A stretch of DNA of 64,000 nt. Origin: Torulaspora globosa (Eukaryota; Ascomycota; Saccharomycetes; Saccharomycetales; Saccharomycetaceae). The notes under the pieces are model-generated. The model did no database searches, was not told the origin of the DNA, and saw only the letters and a program-made list of their open reading frames with translations. The stretch spans positions 1 to 64,000 of the forward strand of contig NC_050728.1 of the NCBI RefSeq assembly GCF_014133895.1. The letters run 5' to 3'. Shown piece after piece: positions 10,126 through 20,732 of the stretch; within the stretch, counting starts at the first letter, position 1; every line of letters starts with the position of its first letter. The translations under genes and the position numbers were made by a program.

Positions 10126-11559
10126 TAATTCGACTTAACCTTTGAGGTTACTGGTTCTTTTAGATTAGATTTTTTCGCAGTACTATTAAAAAATGATAAA
10201 TACTGATAATCTTAACAGCGATAGAAGTGAAAGACCTGATTGATGTATGTGATAGCCTCAATCAGTCTGACAGTGCTCCTGAAGGTGGCTACGGGACTCT
10301 AAGCGTATGAAAACTCTACGATTTGTGATGACAGAAACAAATTTGTATCCCCCAGTGCTATGCCAGATGACATAGGCAGCTTGCACGCCCAGTGGAACTT
10401 CACTATGTTCCAACGATGGGCACAAAATAATAAGCCCCGTCGTCAGCTCGGACATTAGACTGATGAAGCGGCAATAGCGCCTATCCTACAACTATTTTAT
10501 TCAGCCGCTGAATGACAGGACCGGGAGAATCATGATTATGTCACATAGAAGCTTTGTTGCAGACTCGTGATTGAAAGTACTACCTAGCAATGGAGAAGCC
10601 ACCGATGGTGGGACTGGTGACCTCTTTCACGTGTGATAGTCATGAGGAGCAGGTACGGCCTCTAATGGATACTCAGATCCGGAAAATAATTTCTTCATAA
10701 CCAGAGGCAGATTTGAACCCCCTTGATGCCTTGAAATAATCATGACTTAAGGGGCACGGCATGCTAACTGCCAAATTCTCTATCAGTACCCTGTGATTGT
10801 TGCTGCAAGTTCAAGTAATGCTTCCCAATTAGATTTAGTTCTGGGTAGCATAAGCCAGCGATGGCTGACCATCACAAGCGAGGAAGCAAAATCATCTTAC
10901 AGGTCGTGGGTGCTTCAGACTTCGATCGTATGGGACACCCACGAAATTACGGGTTCATCGAGATCCCTTTACGGAAGAGCGTACGCTTTCAAGGGAGATG
11001 AAATACAGGTCCGGAACAACAGTCCATTTTGGGAGCGATCCATCTACGGAATTGGGAAACCCTGGTAAATTCCAATCGTTGAAAAAACTGGCTGAAACAT
11101 ATTATACATCGGACTGGCGAATTTGCTTTCAAATAGAGCAAAATGTGTACCAGTAGGCATATTTCTTAAACTCGCCACCATGCATTGGCCTCTTGACGAT
11201 CGATACGCCTAAACATAAACACCAGTGGCGCTATCTGAGCACCTCGAAGAGTGTTTCTGTGGTACGTCTGGCATCGCTACTTATAGAGGGAGTTCTATTT
11301 GCTGTAAATACAAGACCTCCATGTTAGTAGCATATTTGGCTGGTTGTCTTTCTATGCTTTAAATTGAAGGGCCTCCACAACCGAAATACCTGATGTAGAT
11401 CAAAACTTAAAAACGAGACAGCGCGAGCAACGCCGCAAGATCTTTATCCTAAAAAACTCCCGGAAGCCCCAGCACACTTGTAGGTTAACTCTTCCGCTTT
11501 TCAATCCGCCCTGTATGGTTTACTTACTACTTACATGAGAAATCTGCGTCGTGCTTCAA
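10126..11559. other. Gene-free interval with weak frames
   Basis: A 91-codon plus-strand frame at 10793-11068 shows no family features, and no longer frame exists. A tRNA-like relic is described separately at 10708-10772. The right-hand end is the 3' flank of the aryl-alcohol dehydrogenase. Confidence 0.35.
10708..10772 (-). other. Possible decayed tRNA (Leu- or Ser-like)
   Basis: On the minus strand ggcagttagcatgcc (10758-10772) resembles a D-arm with A box, cttaagt (10745-10751) resembles an anticodon loop with TAA, and gggggttcaaat (10711-10722) resembles a T-arm with B box. The spacing would suit a class II tRNA with a long variable arm. Acceptor and T-stem pairing are poor, so if it is a tRNA it is dead. 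The call is weak. Confidence 0.2.
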
Positions 11560-12702
11560 TCATTTGAACTGCAAAGAATCAAAGTTTAGCTTGTAAGAAG
11601 CGGCCGAGGCAAAGGGAAGCTTGCCGGAAATCGCTGGATCCTCGCCGACAAAATTGTTTGGGAACCCGATATCAAAGGGTACAACACTCTCGAGGTAGCT
11701 GACTTGCTCTGAAGTCAGCTTGATCGACAAAGCGGCAATGTTATCTTTCAAATGCTCAACCTTTCTGCCTCCCACAAGCGGGAAGACGTTAGTTCCCTTG
11801 GACCTGACATACGCAAGCGCAATGGCTGTGATGGAATGCGTGCCATGCTCTTTGGCAACATTTTCCAAAGCGGAACTGATCTTCACTTCCTGCTCAGTCT
11901 GCTCAGGAGGCTGAACAAACGACCGCAATTTCTCTCCACGGTCTTTACGCTTCTCGATAGATTCTTTGGTCTGGAACCTTCCCCCACCAAGAACATCCCA
12001 GGGCACAAGCGCCATACCAAAATGCCTGGCCATTGGGAGAATCTCCCTTTCGAAATCTCTGAGCATCACATTCCATCTTCCCTGATAAACACTGAAGGGC
12101 GTCTTACCATGCGACACAGCGTAATAGTTAGCGGCAGACACGACCCATGCTGGTGTGTCAGAAGCCCCTAGGTACAACACTTTACCCTGCTGCACCAGAA
12201 CGTGCAAGCTATCCATCAACTCCTCTATCGAAGTCATATGGTCCCACCAGTGAACATACAAGATATCGATCCAGTCCGTCTTCAGCTTCTTCAGAGAGTC
12301 GCGCACACTTACGTGTAGACTGCGCCTATTGTTTCCACAAAAATTCGCACTCCTGCCTTTGCCCACTTCGTAGGATTTGTAATCGGTTGTAAACTTTGTA
12401 GCGATCACCAGCTGGTCGCGAACTTTCCTAGACTCCATCCATTCGCCAAGCCAAGCTTCGGACTCTTCATTCTGGTAGTTGTTCGCCGTGTCGATAAAGT
12501 TCCCTCCCGCTTCGTAGTATGCGTCAAGCAATTTGAAGCTACTCTCCTTGTCCATTGATCCCAAAGCCTCAGACCATGCTTGCCCAATCGACATAGCTCC
12601 AAGGACCAAAGGAGAAACTTTGATACCAGCGGTTTTCGATAAAAGGTTCAAGCGGCCCAACTCGGTAGGAGGTTCAGGTGCAGGGGCAAACAAATCAGAC
12701 AT
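11560..12702 (-). CDS. Aryl-alcohol dehydrogenase, aldo-keto reductase family (AAD type)
   Basis: This 380-residue protein is an NADP-dependent aldo-keto reductase of the fungal aryl-alcohol dehydrogenase group (S. cerevisiae AAD3/AAD4/AAD14). That group reduces aromatic and aliphatic aldehydes and often lies near chromosome ends. The catalytic tetrad is visible: Asp71 and Tyr76 in DTANNYQNE, Lys103 in IATKFTTDY and His151 in LYVHWWD. The cofactor-binding end includes [12 protein letters not shown]. Length is normal for the family and no residue is missing, so the gene looks functional. The ATG at 12702 gives a family-like N-terminus ([18 protein letters not shown]). A Yap1-type site at 12848 suggests oxidative-stress control. 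Next on the same strand is the GRE2-like reductase, about 0.9 kb away. Confidence 0.93.
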   Translation of the reverse strand: MSDLFAPAPEPPTELGRLNLLSKTAGIKVSPLVLGAMSIGQAWSEALGSMDKESSFKLLDAYYEAGGNFIDTANNYQNEESEAWLGEWMESRKVRDQLVIATKFTTDYKSYEVGKGRSANFCGNNRRSLHVSVRDSLKKLKTDWIDILYVHWWDHMTSIEELMDSLHVLVQQGKVLYLGASDTPAWVVSAANYYAVSHGKTPFSVYQGRWNVMLRDFEREILPMARHFGMALVPWDVLGGGRFQTKESIEKRKDRGEKLRSFVQPPEQTEQEVKISSALENVAKEHGTHSITAIALAYVRSKGTNVFPLVGGRKVEHLKDNIAALSIKLTSEQVSYLESVVPFDIGFPNNFVGEDPAISGKLPFASAASYKLNFDSLQFK

Positions 12703-12847
12703 GATGATATAATTCGGTAGTAATTAGATGGTTATCTCTCCAACTAGCCCAACTACCACTGACAGACGAGACGTATCCTTTTTATATGATTCTCACCAAA
12801 GCACATTCTCCAAAACTCCCTAAGGGTTAGGTATCCACGAACTTCGC

Positions 12848-12854
12848 TTACTAA
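12848..12854. promoter_or_regulatory. Yap1-type response element upstream of the aryl-alcohol dehydrogenase
   Basis: TTACTAA, the Yap1 recognition sequence, lies 146 bp upstream of the ATG at 12702. AAD genes of S. cerevisiae are known Yap1 targets. The assignment is from sequence and position only. Confidence 0.5.
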
Positions 12855-13584
12855 GAGACTCGGTTGACCTCTCTCCGTGGAACATTCAGTTACTGCTAGC
12901 CTCTGCTCACTCTTTCCTGAGTTAACTTCTACATGCGTCAAAAACCCCTAAGTAGTCGTACCGTGGAACTGTTCAGTTATTCGCTCACAACAAGCTCCTA
13001 ATACCTCGCCAATCGACCAACCCGTGACAGTGTATTGCTGGTAGGTCGAGTTTGCCAAGCCCCCCTTGAAATCGCTTGGATGTTGATATTCTTCCACGGA
13101 AGTAAATGCTGAAACGCTGACTGAGCCTGGCAACTCAAAGCTTACAACGGCGGGCGCATACTAGGTGTAGTCTACCTGTCAATCAAGTCCTTCAATCCAG
13201 AAGGTTGAAACTTGTCATTGGCCGATGTTCGAACGAGAAGGCTCGATAGATCATTGATAGAACATAACTAAGCTGATTCCACCACCGATCGAGTTGCGGT
13301 GCTTCACTGCAGATCCGGAAGTTGAAGGTGCTAGCTACAAGTTAAAGCACTATATGGGAACATGGCGGTTTCAAAGCGATAGGTATCCCGCCTAGCACCC
13401 GAGATCTTGGTATTACTCGACGAATAATCATCGATCAGTGTTCAACTGCGCGCAATAATTCAGAAAAAAAGATTAACCTTCAGGAACTATATCACTGTTG
13501 CTATGTGTATGACATTGAAATATTTCTTAGCGATTTAATTGTCGTGCCGACTTCCGCGCGCACTCATAGGCTCCTACGTCAAGC
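12855..13584. other. Intergenic region between two reductase genes
   Basis: It contains a short direct repeat: ccgtggaacattcagttac near 12873 and ccgtggaactgttcagttat near 12960. No gene is visible. It combines the upstream region of the aryl-alcohol dehydrogenase and the 3' flank of the GRE2-like gene. Confidence 0.4.
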
Positions 13585-14616
13585 CTACAACTTCCCATCC
13601 TTCTTCAAGATTTGCGCAGCCGTGTCATCGACGGTTTCCTTCAACGATTTAAAAGGATAACCAAGTATTTCTCTAGTCTTGGAGTTATCGATGGTGGGCA
13701 TGGTCTTGTGGATGTCTTTGCCTGATCCAGGATTGCCAACCAGGATTTTACCCTTCAGTTGGGGAAAGTCTTCATTGACAATATCCTCCAAATCTTGATA
13801 CGTAAATGGGCCGTTGGACAGAATCAGTCTTTTCCCAATGGCTTGCTCCTTTTGGAAGGCCGCGAGATGGGCCCTCGAGACATCTCTCACGTCAATATAG
13901 TTGCCGCGCATCCCCTGCAGGTACTGCGCCTCTGGCTTGCCGCGAACCAAGGCATTGATTAGCTCGCAGGATGAGCTCAAACGATCCTTAACCTCTTCGT
14001 CGAAAAGTTGCGGTCCGAAAACGTAGATCGGATTCACAGTGCTCAACTGGAACTTCACAACGTTTCTGTTCTCGCGCACAAAGTCCCAAGCTGCCGCTTC
14101 TGCCAGCTTCTTCGAACCGCAATACGCACTTATACCGTTCACCTGACAGCTTTCCCAGGTTGCAGGGTTCCATGACTCTTCGGTGTAGACGACTGACCCG
14201 TCGCCTTGATTCGAAGTGTCCACCACGGCAGCGCACGACGATGTTACCACCACTCGTTCAACCGACTTGGCAGCATACTTCTTGATCGCCTCTAGGATGT
14301 TCTTGGTACCGTTCACGGCAGGAATTAGCAGATCCTTCTCGTATTCCTTTGTGTTAATTGAGACTGGAGACGCCGTATGCAAGACAACCTTGATGTCTGC
14401 TCCATATTTCTTGAAGACGCTGTCAAAGGCGTTTGGTGCAGCGATGTCGGCCACGAGCTCCAAAGCGAGATTGGGGTTATTTCCGAAATGCTTCTTTAGC
14501 TTATCAGCTTTCTCTTGGGACCTGACGGTACCTATAACCTTGTAGTTCTGCTTCAGCAAGTCGTTAACAATATATTGAGCAATGAAGCCGGTAGCACCGG
14601 AAACCAAAACTGTCAT
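13585..14616 (-). CDS. GRE2: GRE2-type NADPH-dependent carbonyl/methylglyoxal reductase
   Basis: The 343-residue protein matches the length (342) and pattern of S. cerevisiae Gre2, an extended short-chain dehydrogenase that reduces methylglyoxal, 3-methylbutanal and other carbonyls with NADPH in the cytosol. The nucleotide-binding GATGFIA is at residues 7-13. The catalytic residues are Ser127 (VVTSSCAAV), Tyr165 and Lys169 (SAYCGSKK). The substrate-side NPIYVFGPQL is present. The gene looks intact. It could be GRE2 itself or one of its close yeast paralogues (YGL039W/YDR541C/ARI1 group), some of which are subtelomeric. A TATA box and a CCCCT stress element lie just upstream. Confidence 0.9.
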   Translation of the reverse strand: MTVLVSGATGFIAQYIVNDLLKQNYKVIGTVRSQEKADKLKKHFGNNPNLALELVADIAAPNAFDSVFKKYGADIKVVLHTASPVSINTKEYEKDLLIPAVNGTKNILEAIKKYAAKSVERVVVTSSCAAVVDTSNQGDGSVVYTEESWNPATWESCQVNGISAYCGSKKLAEAAAWDFVRENRNVVKFQLSTVNPIYVFGPQLFDEEVKDRLSSSCELINALVRGKPEAQYLQGMRGNYIDVRDVSRAHLAAFQKEQAIGKRLILSNGPFTYQDLEDIVNEDFPQLKGKILVGNPGSGKDIHKTMPTIDNSKTREILGYPFKSLKETVDDTAAQILKKDGKL

Positions 14617-14684
14617 GTTTGTTGTAGAGTATTCTCTGACCTCTTCAAGGATGACTTTCCAGCTCGATCATGGTAGCAATTGCT

Positions 14685-14700
14685 TCCCCTTTATATACCC
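14685..14700 (-). promoter_or_regulatory. TATA box and stress element of the GRE2-like gene
   Basis: On the minus strand tatataaagggg lies about 70-80 bp before the ATG at 14616. It joins a good TATA box to AGGGG, the Msn2/4 stress-response core. GRE2 of S. cerevisiae is stress-induced, which fits. Confidence 0.55.
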
Positions 14701-16082
14701 ATAACCATCGGTGTCGCCCATTTCAGATGTTCAACAAGACATAGACAAGTCCTTGGACAATAAACTGCTCCTTGAAACGACTTAGCACCATAACCCAGAG
14801 AACATCACAGAGAACACTAGCCGGAAATATTTCCAAGCTTCACGAAAACACTAAAGGTTTAGTGTTTTCATCACATGGAAGTATCTACAGTAACCAAGGC
14901 TTGGCAACAAAGACCATTAGTAAGCCATTTAACGACTCCGCGGAATGCTTCCCAGCGGCCAGGGATATGATTGGGAACCTGAGGGGATGCTAATGAGTAA
15001 AATTATGTCCAGAGCTGAGCTGTCCTTTGAAAGTTTTCTAGAAATGGCCTGCACGTTCTTCCTCTTGTATTCATGCGACTACACCATTATAATCTTGTCG
15101 TCTCTGCGAGTGGCGAGGTAGGCCGCCATCCACCAAATTTATGCCCCATCAATGCCATAGTGTACTGCATTGTTACGAAGAGCAGGTTGATGCTGAAGTC
15201 CGTTCCGCAGTAAGTAAGTCACATTGTTAACATGCTTTATGCCTGCAGTACTGTGCGTTCGATCGTCGATCACCAGACTGGATTAACCCACATCAACCAG
15301 ATGCTCACCGAAACCAATCAGCCAGCTAGCCTCTTGCCAGGTTCTTTATTGGTCCCGCTTGTCGCCAACCTTTTCCCCTCCAGAAGTATTCCTCATCGGT
15401 TCGCAAGCGTATGTAGCCGATCCGTCTAAAGAAATCGTCCCCTTCTGGTGGGTTATATCTTGCACATCGTTGTGGTTTTACTCAGATACTTGACTTTGAT
15501 TTCCCATACGCAGCATTGCCAATCCATTGAGCCCATTCTCCGTAACGCTTTCTGGCAGTTATGCTGAAAAACCTCAAAGCCCTTTGCATCAATGATACTG
15601 AGCTTTGGCTTCTAGATTTCGCATCGAGATACAATGGCGATTCGTCTTTCTCGTTATGCTAATGCTTGGATTGTGTTAGAGGCAACCATCTCCGACTCTC
15701 GCCCGCTCATCTAATTTGATCGACTACAGCGGTTGCTAGAGGAAAATATTAAATGGAGTCGCCTTTACGTGATCAATCTGAGTTATCTGGTCCATCGTAT
15801 CATAGAATGCTTCTGCTATATAAAGTATTCAGCCGGCTGCCATAGGAGTTAAATATATCTGTCTTGTCAGTAATGTGCGACAAAAAGAGCAGATAGTGTA
15901 AACCTCGTAAATTTCCTCACAAGTTACTCCGGAAATTGTTTGCTTCAGAAACACTATCAAGAAGTTACGAGAGCCTACTTGCAATTTTTGAGCAAAACTG
16001 CATATGGATCACTGTTAGACATATAATCAGAAATTATTTGACTAAAAAACTTAGAAAAATCATATCTAGGCGGACCAGAGGG
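14701..16082. other. Gene-free interval, possible gene relics
   Basis: Only short frames are present. A minus-strand stretch around 15485-15670 reads as a protein-like segment (for example RALRFFSITARKRYGEWAQW) bounded by stops and could be a relic. I could not assign it. Confidence 0.3.
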
Positions 16083-16211
16083 CTAAGAGCAGCACTTTTT
16101 ATCGGTACACTCGCATCCGGAAGAACATTTGCAAGCACAGGCCTGGCATTTGCAGAGTGTTTCGCAGCAGCAGCCGGATCTAACAATATTTTCTTGGACT
16201 GTAGCAACCAT
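16083..16211 (-). CDS. Metallothionein-like 42-residue cysteine-rich protein
   Basis: A short minus-strand frame with an ATG at 16211 encodes 42 residues, 12 of them cysteine. The core is CCCETLCKCQACACKC and the end CECTDKKCCS. Cys-X-Cys and Cys-Cys spacing with no aromatic residue is the signature of metallothioneins, which bind Cu(I) or Zn(II)/Cd(II) through thiolates and detoxify or store the metal. S. cerevisiae Cup1 also has 12 cysteines, but sequence similarity outside the cysteines looks low. A TATA box (16301-16309) is 90 bp upstream and two Ace1/Cup2-like sites lie further up, so copper induction is plausible. The opposite strand carries a longer spurious frame (15936-16220) that hides it. 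Subtelomeric position beside stress genes fits an adaptive role. Confidence 0.75.
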   Translation of the reverse strand: MVATVQENIVRSGCCCETLCKCQACACKCSSGCECTDKKCCS

Positions 16212-16300
16212 CCTTTATGATCGAATGAATCGATTTAATCTCCTGATCAATTCTGAAGAGCAATCGTTCAGATATGGTTTGTAGAATCGAGTAAGCACGG

Positions 16301-16309
16301 CTTTTTATA
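16301..16309 (-). promoter_or_regulatory. TATA box of the metallothionein-like gene
   Basis: Minus-strand TATAAAAAG, 90 bp before the ATG at 16211, in a region otherwise without genes. Confidence 0.5.
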
Positions 16310-16434
16310 TGTTTCGTGAAACTGTCAGCATTAACCACTCAGCCTATTGAGAGCCTTTAGTTGACAGCGGAGACGCACATGTCTCGTGTAGAAGATAATA
16401 CTTTTGCAGCGTGCAGCGGTGCTTCGATGAGTCT

Positions 16435-16461
16435 TTTCTGCTGGCAAGCACTTTTAGCTGA
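16435..16461 (+). promoter_or_regulatory. Two Ace1/Cup2-like copper-response sites
   Basis: TTTCTGCTGG (16435-16444) and TTTTAGCTGA (16452-16461) both match the Ace1 consensus HTHNNGCTGD, on the plus strand, about 225-250 bp upstream of the metallothionein-like ATG. The motif is short, so the pair and its position matter more than either match alone. Confidence 0.4.
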
Positions 16462-18130
16462 TTCGTTTTTGTTCGAGAAACCAAAACAAATGGCATGAGC
16501 ACTCCGTTGTATCCTGAAGCTAAGCTCACCATTCTACAGACTCCTATCAGAATATGGAGCTATTTCAGCCTACTCGAGGACTGCTCTAGTGCCTCGGTTA
16601 GTCCCGGAACAGCTCTGCTAATATAGTCGCTTACACCTTAAACTTGGGATAACAACGTACCTGCTACGATATCGTGGACACAACGGTCGATGTCCAGGCT
16701 ACGGCAGTTGCGGCAATGAGAATCTCAGTACAACAGAAATGGAGGACATGCATGGTGCTGTTGCCCACTTGCATAGTTTCATTCCGAGGAGACGCTGTTT
16801 ATGGGTGCAGCTTTCAATGCTTTCCGGTCTATCGTCTCTCTGCGCATATGACTTACCAAAGTAGTCAGGGAACATTACCAGATGCGGTTCGCCGAATAGT
16901 GGAATAGATAAGTCTCTCGGTTTCACCTCAAAACATGCGAAGATGGTTGTCATGCTAGGTTGGTGGACAGATGTTTTGGTGATATGATAAAATGGTTCAT
17001 CCTGCGGCAGCTGTTTGATGGTTTCTTGCAACTATCTTTCTCTATCGAGTGTCTGCTCGGTTTTCATCTTGGCATACTTGCCTAGGCACGCTTTTCCTAA
17101 AGCGGTATAGTATCTCGCTTGGTCGCGTGGCAACGCTCGGACCTTCCCAGCTTTTTTACGTCATAGCGCGCCTCTCTCCGCCAAGTCCTTCTGATAAGCG
17201 GATGAACTGACCATAACGCCTCTTACGGAAATACCATGAAAGCCTCAATTATTGTATAACGATGGGTTAGCGCTATGGGGATTGTAGATACTACTGGTAT
17301 CTTAAGGAAAGGCTGTTCCCAACATCACCCAGGACGTTTTAATTGACGTTGTAAACTGGCCGTTCCATGGTGCCCTGAAATCTGAAATTCCAGAGGTAGC
17401 ATTCTTTCATCAAGCATCAACTGCTGATACATGCCTGCAGACCGCATTGCATCCCCTGCATCACAGCGGCTCAAAGTAGAATCACATTATTAAGACATGT
17501 TTGAGAAGGTTTTGTTTTACTTAAACACTGGGTAAAGAGTATATGAAAAGCTTCAAATTTCAATTGCAAGCTGCAAGGAATATATACTCCTTTGTCAAAG
17601 AAATATGTGGTGAAAACTAACATATACAGCTTTTGCAAGTCTTGATCTTGTTTGGCAGTGTTGATTTTCACTGACCATAACCAAACAAAATGCCTTTTAT
17701 ACTATACAACAGTCCTGTAATTGAATTTCAGATCCACAAGACGATGAAAGATTTTTATTTTTAATCAGGATCCGATTACTTTGTGAGCAGTCCACGCAAA
17801 ATTCGTAGATCATATTGATGAAACAAATCTCCTAAAATATAATACTAAACTGTGATGGCTAAGCAATCAGGAACTATTAGAATACTCTAAGCCCTTTCTG
17901 TATTTTGGTTTCGTTTCTGAGGATCATTCGAGATGGAGATTGTCTTTACCAGGGCTATAAGTTGGTATTAAAGTTTGACTCTGCTCGAGGTTTCAATATG
18001 CGCCAATTTTACGAGGATGGCTCAGAGCCAAAAAAATTGGATTTCAGGGGGGTCACTATCAATCCAGATGTTAGGTGTATTTTTATTTTCACAACCGCTG
18101 GTCCTGTTTAGCTTTAAGAATAAAAATATC
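16462..18130. other. Gene-free interval with protein-like relics
   Basis: A 110-codon minus-strand frame (16699-17031, containing KPRDLSIPLFGEPHLVMFPD) and a 68-codon plus-strand frame (17905-18111, containing FYEDGSEPKKLDFRGV) look weakly protein-like but are short, unflanked and unrecognised. I treat them as possible relics only. Confidence 0.3.
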
Positions 18131-18451
18131 ACTGCTGGCGTCCAAGTTGAACTAAGCTAACTAGCCTCATATGTATACGTCTCAAGCTCAATCTCAGCAT
18201 TAGAGTTCCCAACTTGTATTCTGTTGCAAACTTTTCATTGGCAGCACCGATTATGTTACATGCAATCGTTTCACACCTTCAGATTTAATATTACACCTTA
18301 ATTTTCGGACCATAGTAATCAGATCCTGAATTCGTCTTGAACTGACTATTCACTGTGCATCGTCCGTCATCCGTAGTCCCTTCAAGTTTGATTGCTTTGC
18401 TGAGTCAGACCATGATCAGTTCAACTGAAATTTGTGTCACATCTAGACACT
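18131..18451 (-). mobile_element. Degenerate solo LTR relic abutting the Ty3-like element
   Basis: The stretch follows the LTR at 18452-18945 loosely but in order: aagctaactagcctcatat against aagctagctggcctcgcat, then aatcgtttcacac against aatcgtttcatag, ending at tctagacac. It is an older, diverged LTR lying head to tail with the left LTR of the main element. Confidence 0.6.
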
Positions 18452-18945
18452 GTTGTAATGCAGGTATATTAGCGGGATAACTTATGAGATTGAACAGGCT
18501 ATCTTGAAAGTAACTCAGGGATAAGTTACTAAGAGAGCAATAGGTTCGGTTACTAAGTAATTACTGTTCTATCCAACTCCAAGACTAGCAGCTAAGTGAA
18601 AGCACAACTTGGATCTAAGCTAGCTGGCCTCGCATTTATACGCTTCAATTCCACTATTCGATTAGCCTATTTGAATTGCACCTGAACTTTCCAATTCCAA
18701 CATTGTTGCACATAATCGTTTCATAGTTGTTAGATCACCATCGACCGATCTGATGTCAGTTCACTTATCAGACCAATATTATTGGACATTGATTCTTCGA
18801 TAATGGATTGTATGATCATCAGAATTCAGTCTATGATTCTCTTGATTGGTTGATTCACTTTGTTATCGTACTCCTCATGACCTCTCATCCTTTGCTAGGC
18901 TCGAGCTACATCAGCTCAGCTGCTGCTTGTATCAGTCTAGATACA
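18452..18945 (-). repeat. Left (3') LTR
   Basis: On the plus strand it starts tgttgtaatgcagg and ends gtatcagtctagataca, matching the right LTR in both ends and in internal blocks such as gctagctggcctc followed by a TATA-type atttatac. At about 494 bp it is longer than and clearly diverged from the right copy, so the insertion is not recent. Confidence 0.8.
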
Positions 18946-18963
18946 AAATTTTCTCCCCTCTCG
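18946..18963 (-). other. Polypurine tract of the Ty3-like element
   Basis: Minus-strand gagaggggagaaaat lies directly before the left LTR, the position and base composition expected for the plus-strand primer of a gypsy element. The same block recurs in the relic near 8175. Confidence 0.65.
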
Positions 18964-19161
18964 GGATCCCCTTGAGATTCGTAGAGCTGTCTGAAGTTGG
19001 CAAGCACCAATTTACGTATGTTGTCAGGGACCTCGGTGAACTCCTTTTCGGAGTATTCGACAGTTATTGTCGGGTCTACGTCCCGCATACGGCATAAGTA
19101 AACATGATGCGTAGTATCAATCCCAAACAGTGCTATGACCTCATTGGCTCTCTGAATACGT

Positions 19162-20691
19162 TCAAATGAGGTCCGTGCCTTCTCTTTGGGGTAGGCATCT
19201 GCGGCGAATGAAATTTTTTAGGTCTTGGACGTTAATAACTCTATGCGCCTTTTGGTGGGAGTCTAGACTGATTTCATAAGCGTTGTCATGGATTTTTTTG
19301 ACGACGTAGAAGGGACCAACGTAAATGGGTTGTACCTTCATGTAGGCTTCTCTCTTAAAGTACGCATCTCTGTGGACGAGAACGTCATCTCCTCTTTCCA
19401 GGATCAGCGGTTTCCGTCCTTTGTTGTTATTAACTTCCATTTCTACCTGAGCAGCTTCTAAGCGTTCCTTCGCTTGTAATGTAATAGCTTTCAAACGTCG
19501 AGACATTTCGACGGCTGAAAAGTTTCTTGCATTAAGCTCCTCATCTGTCTTGAGCACCGGTTCGTTAGGAACGTATCCTAAGTCTATTTCAAACGGTGAT
19601 GCACCTAAAGTTCTATTTGCAGTTGAGTTGTAGACAAACTCAATTTGCGGCAGATATTTATGCCAATTTTCGATATCTGTTGAAGCGCATGCTCTGAGCA
19701 TTCTATTCAGTGTCTGGATGGTCCTTTCAGTTGACCATCCGTCTGGGGTGATTCGGGGTCGACATTGTTGATTTAATCCCCAGCCGTTTCGTGAATTCCT
19801 GATATTTGCCTGCAGTGATGCGGATATCTCTATCACTGGTGATAGTTCTCGAGAACCCATGATACGAAAACACATAGCGGAATAACAGGTCTATCAAATG
19901 AGATGTGTCGAGGGTTTTTCTTGTTGCAATGGAATGGGCACGTTTAGAAAAACGGTCTACCACAACCATGATCATGTTCAGGTTATTCGCTGTGGGCGGC
20001 AGTCCAGTAACAAAATCCATTGATATGTCCTGCCATCTTCCGTCCGCTACGGGTAGAGGGTTCAGCAAGCCGTGCTGGCGTGGTCTATGGGCTTTTATCA
20101 ACTGGCATTGGACGCATGTCCGGATATACCGCTCAATGGAATGTTGTAACTTTGGCCAGTAGTATATTGGGGCTATTTTCCCGATTGTAACTGTAACGCC
20201 AAAGTGCCCTCCGAACAAGGTAGATCATGGTATAGCTTCATGACATCGTTTTGATGGATTGTGGGTACAACGATTCGATCTCGGCAGTAAATTAAACCAT
20301 TGGATGTTGAGTACTTGCATCGGAAGGTCTCCGAGAGTAAGAATTTCTTCTGGTAACTTTGGAAAGCGGACATATCCTGGGCACTAACGTTGTGTCTCGT
20401 TAATTCTTTCATGTGAATTAGAGCAGCACTACATGGCGGGTCGGATTTATAATCCAATTTCCATTGTTCCAGATTCAGGGAAGCCGGTAGTTCAGATTCT
20501 ACCACGTACACCGCACGGGATATGGCATCTGCAACTACGTTCTTAGGACCAGCGAGATATTCTAGGGTGCAGTCATAGGTGACTAGGTCATCTAGCCATC
20601 CTTGAACCCTCCGGGCTGGCTCATTTTTATTCTGGAGTGACAGTAAACTGATATGGTCCGTTCTCAAGGTAAAGTGTGTACCATGCAGCAA
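19162..20691 (-). pseudogene. Ty3-like pol, RNase H end and integrase, frameshifted
   Basis: Three overlapping frames (20173-20691, 19727-20218 and 19162-19875) give the end of RNase H, the integrase zinc region and the catalytic core. Visible landmarks are TDHISLLSLQNK (RNase H end), the CVQCQL zinc pair, MDFVTGLP with the first catalytic Asp, SDRDIRITAG with the second, and a later TERTIQTLNR with the probable Glu. The last frame ends in a basic tail. Frame changes near 20200 and 19800 break the protein. A further piece, in another frame, continues to about 18906. Confidence 0.85.
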
Positions 20692-20732
20692 GTACCTGAA
20701 GTGTTGTAAGTCTTTAATAATGCCTAATAGTT

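Noticed and set aside
15936..16220. 94-codon plus-strand frame
   Set aside because: It is the antisense shadow of the metallothionein-like gene; its Ala-rich part mirrors cysteine codons.
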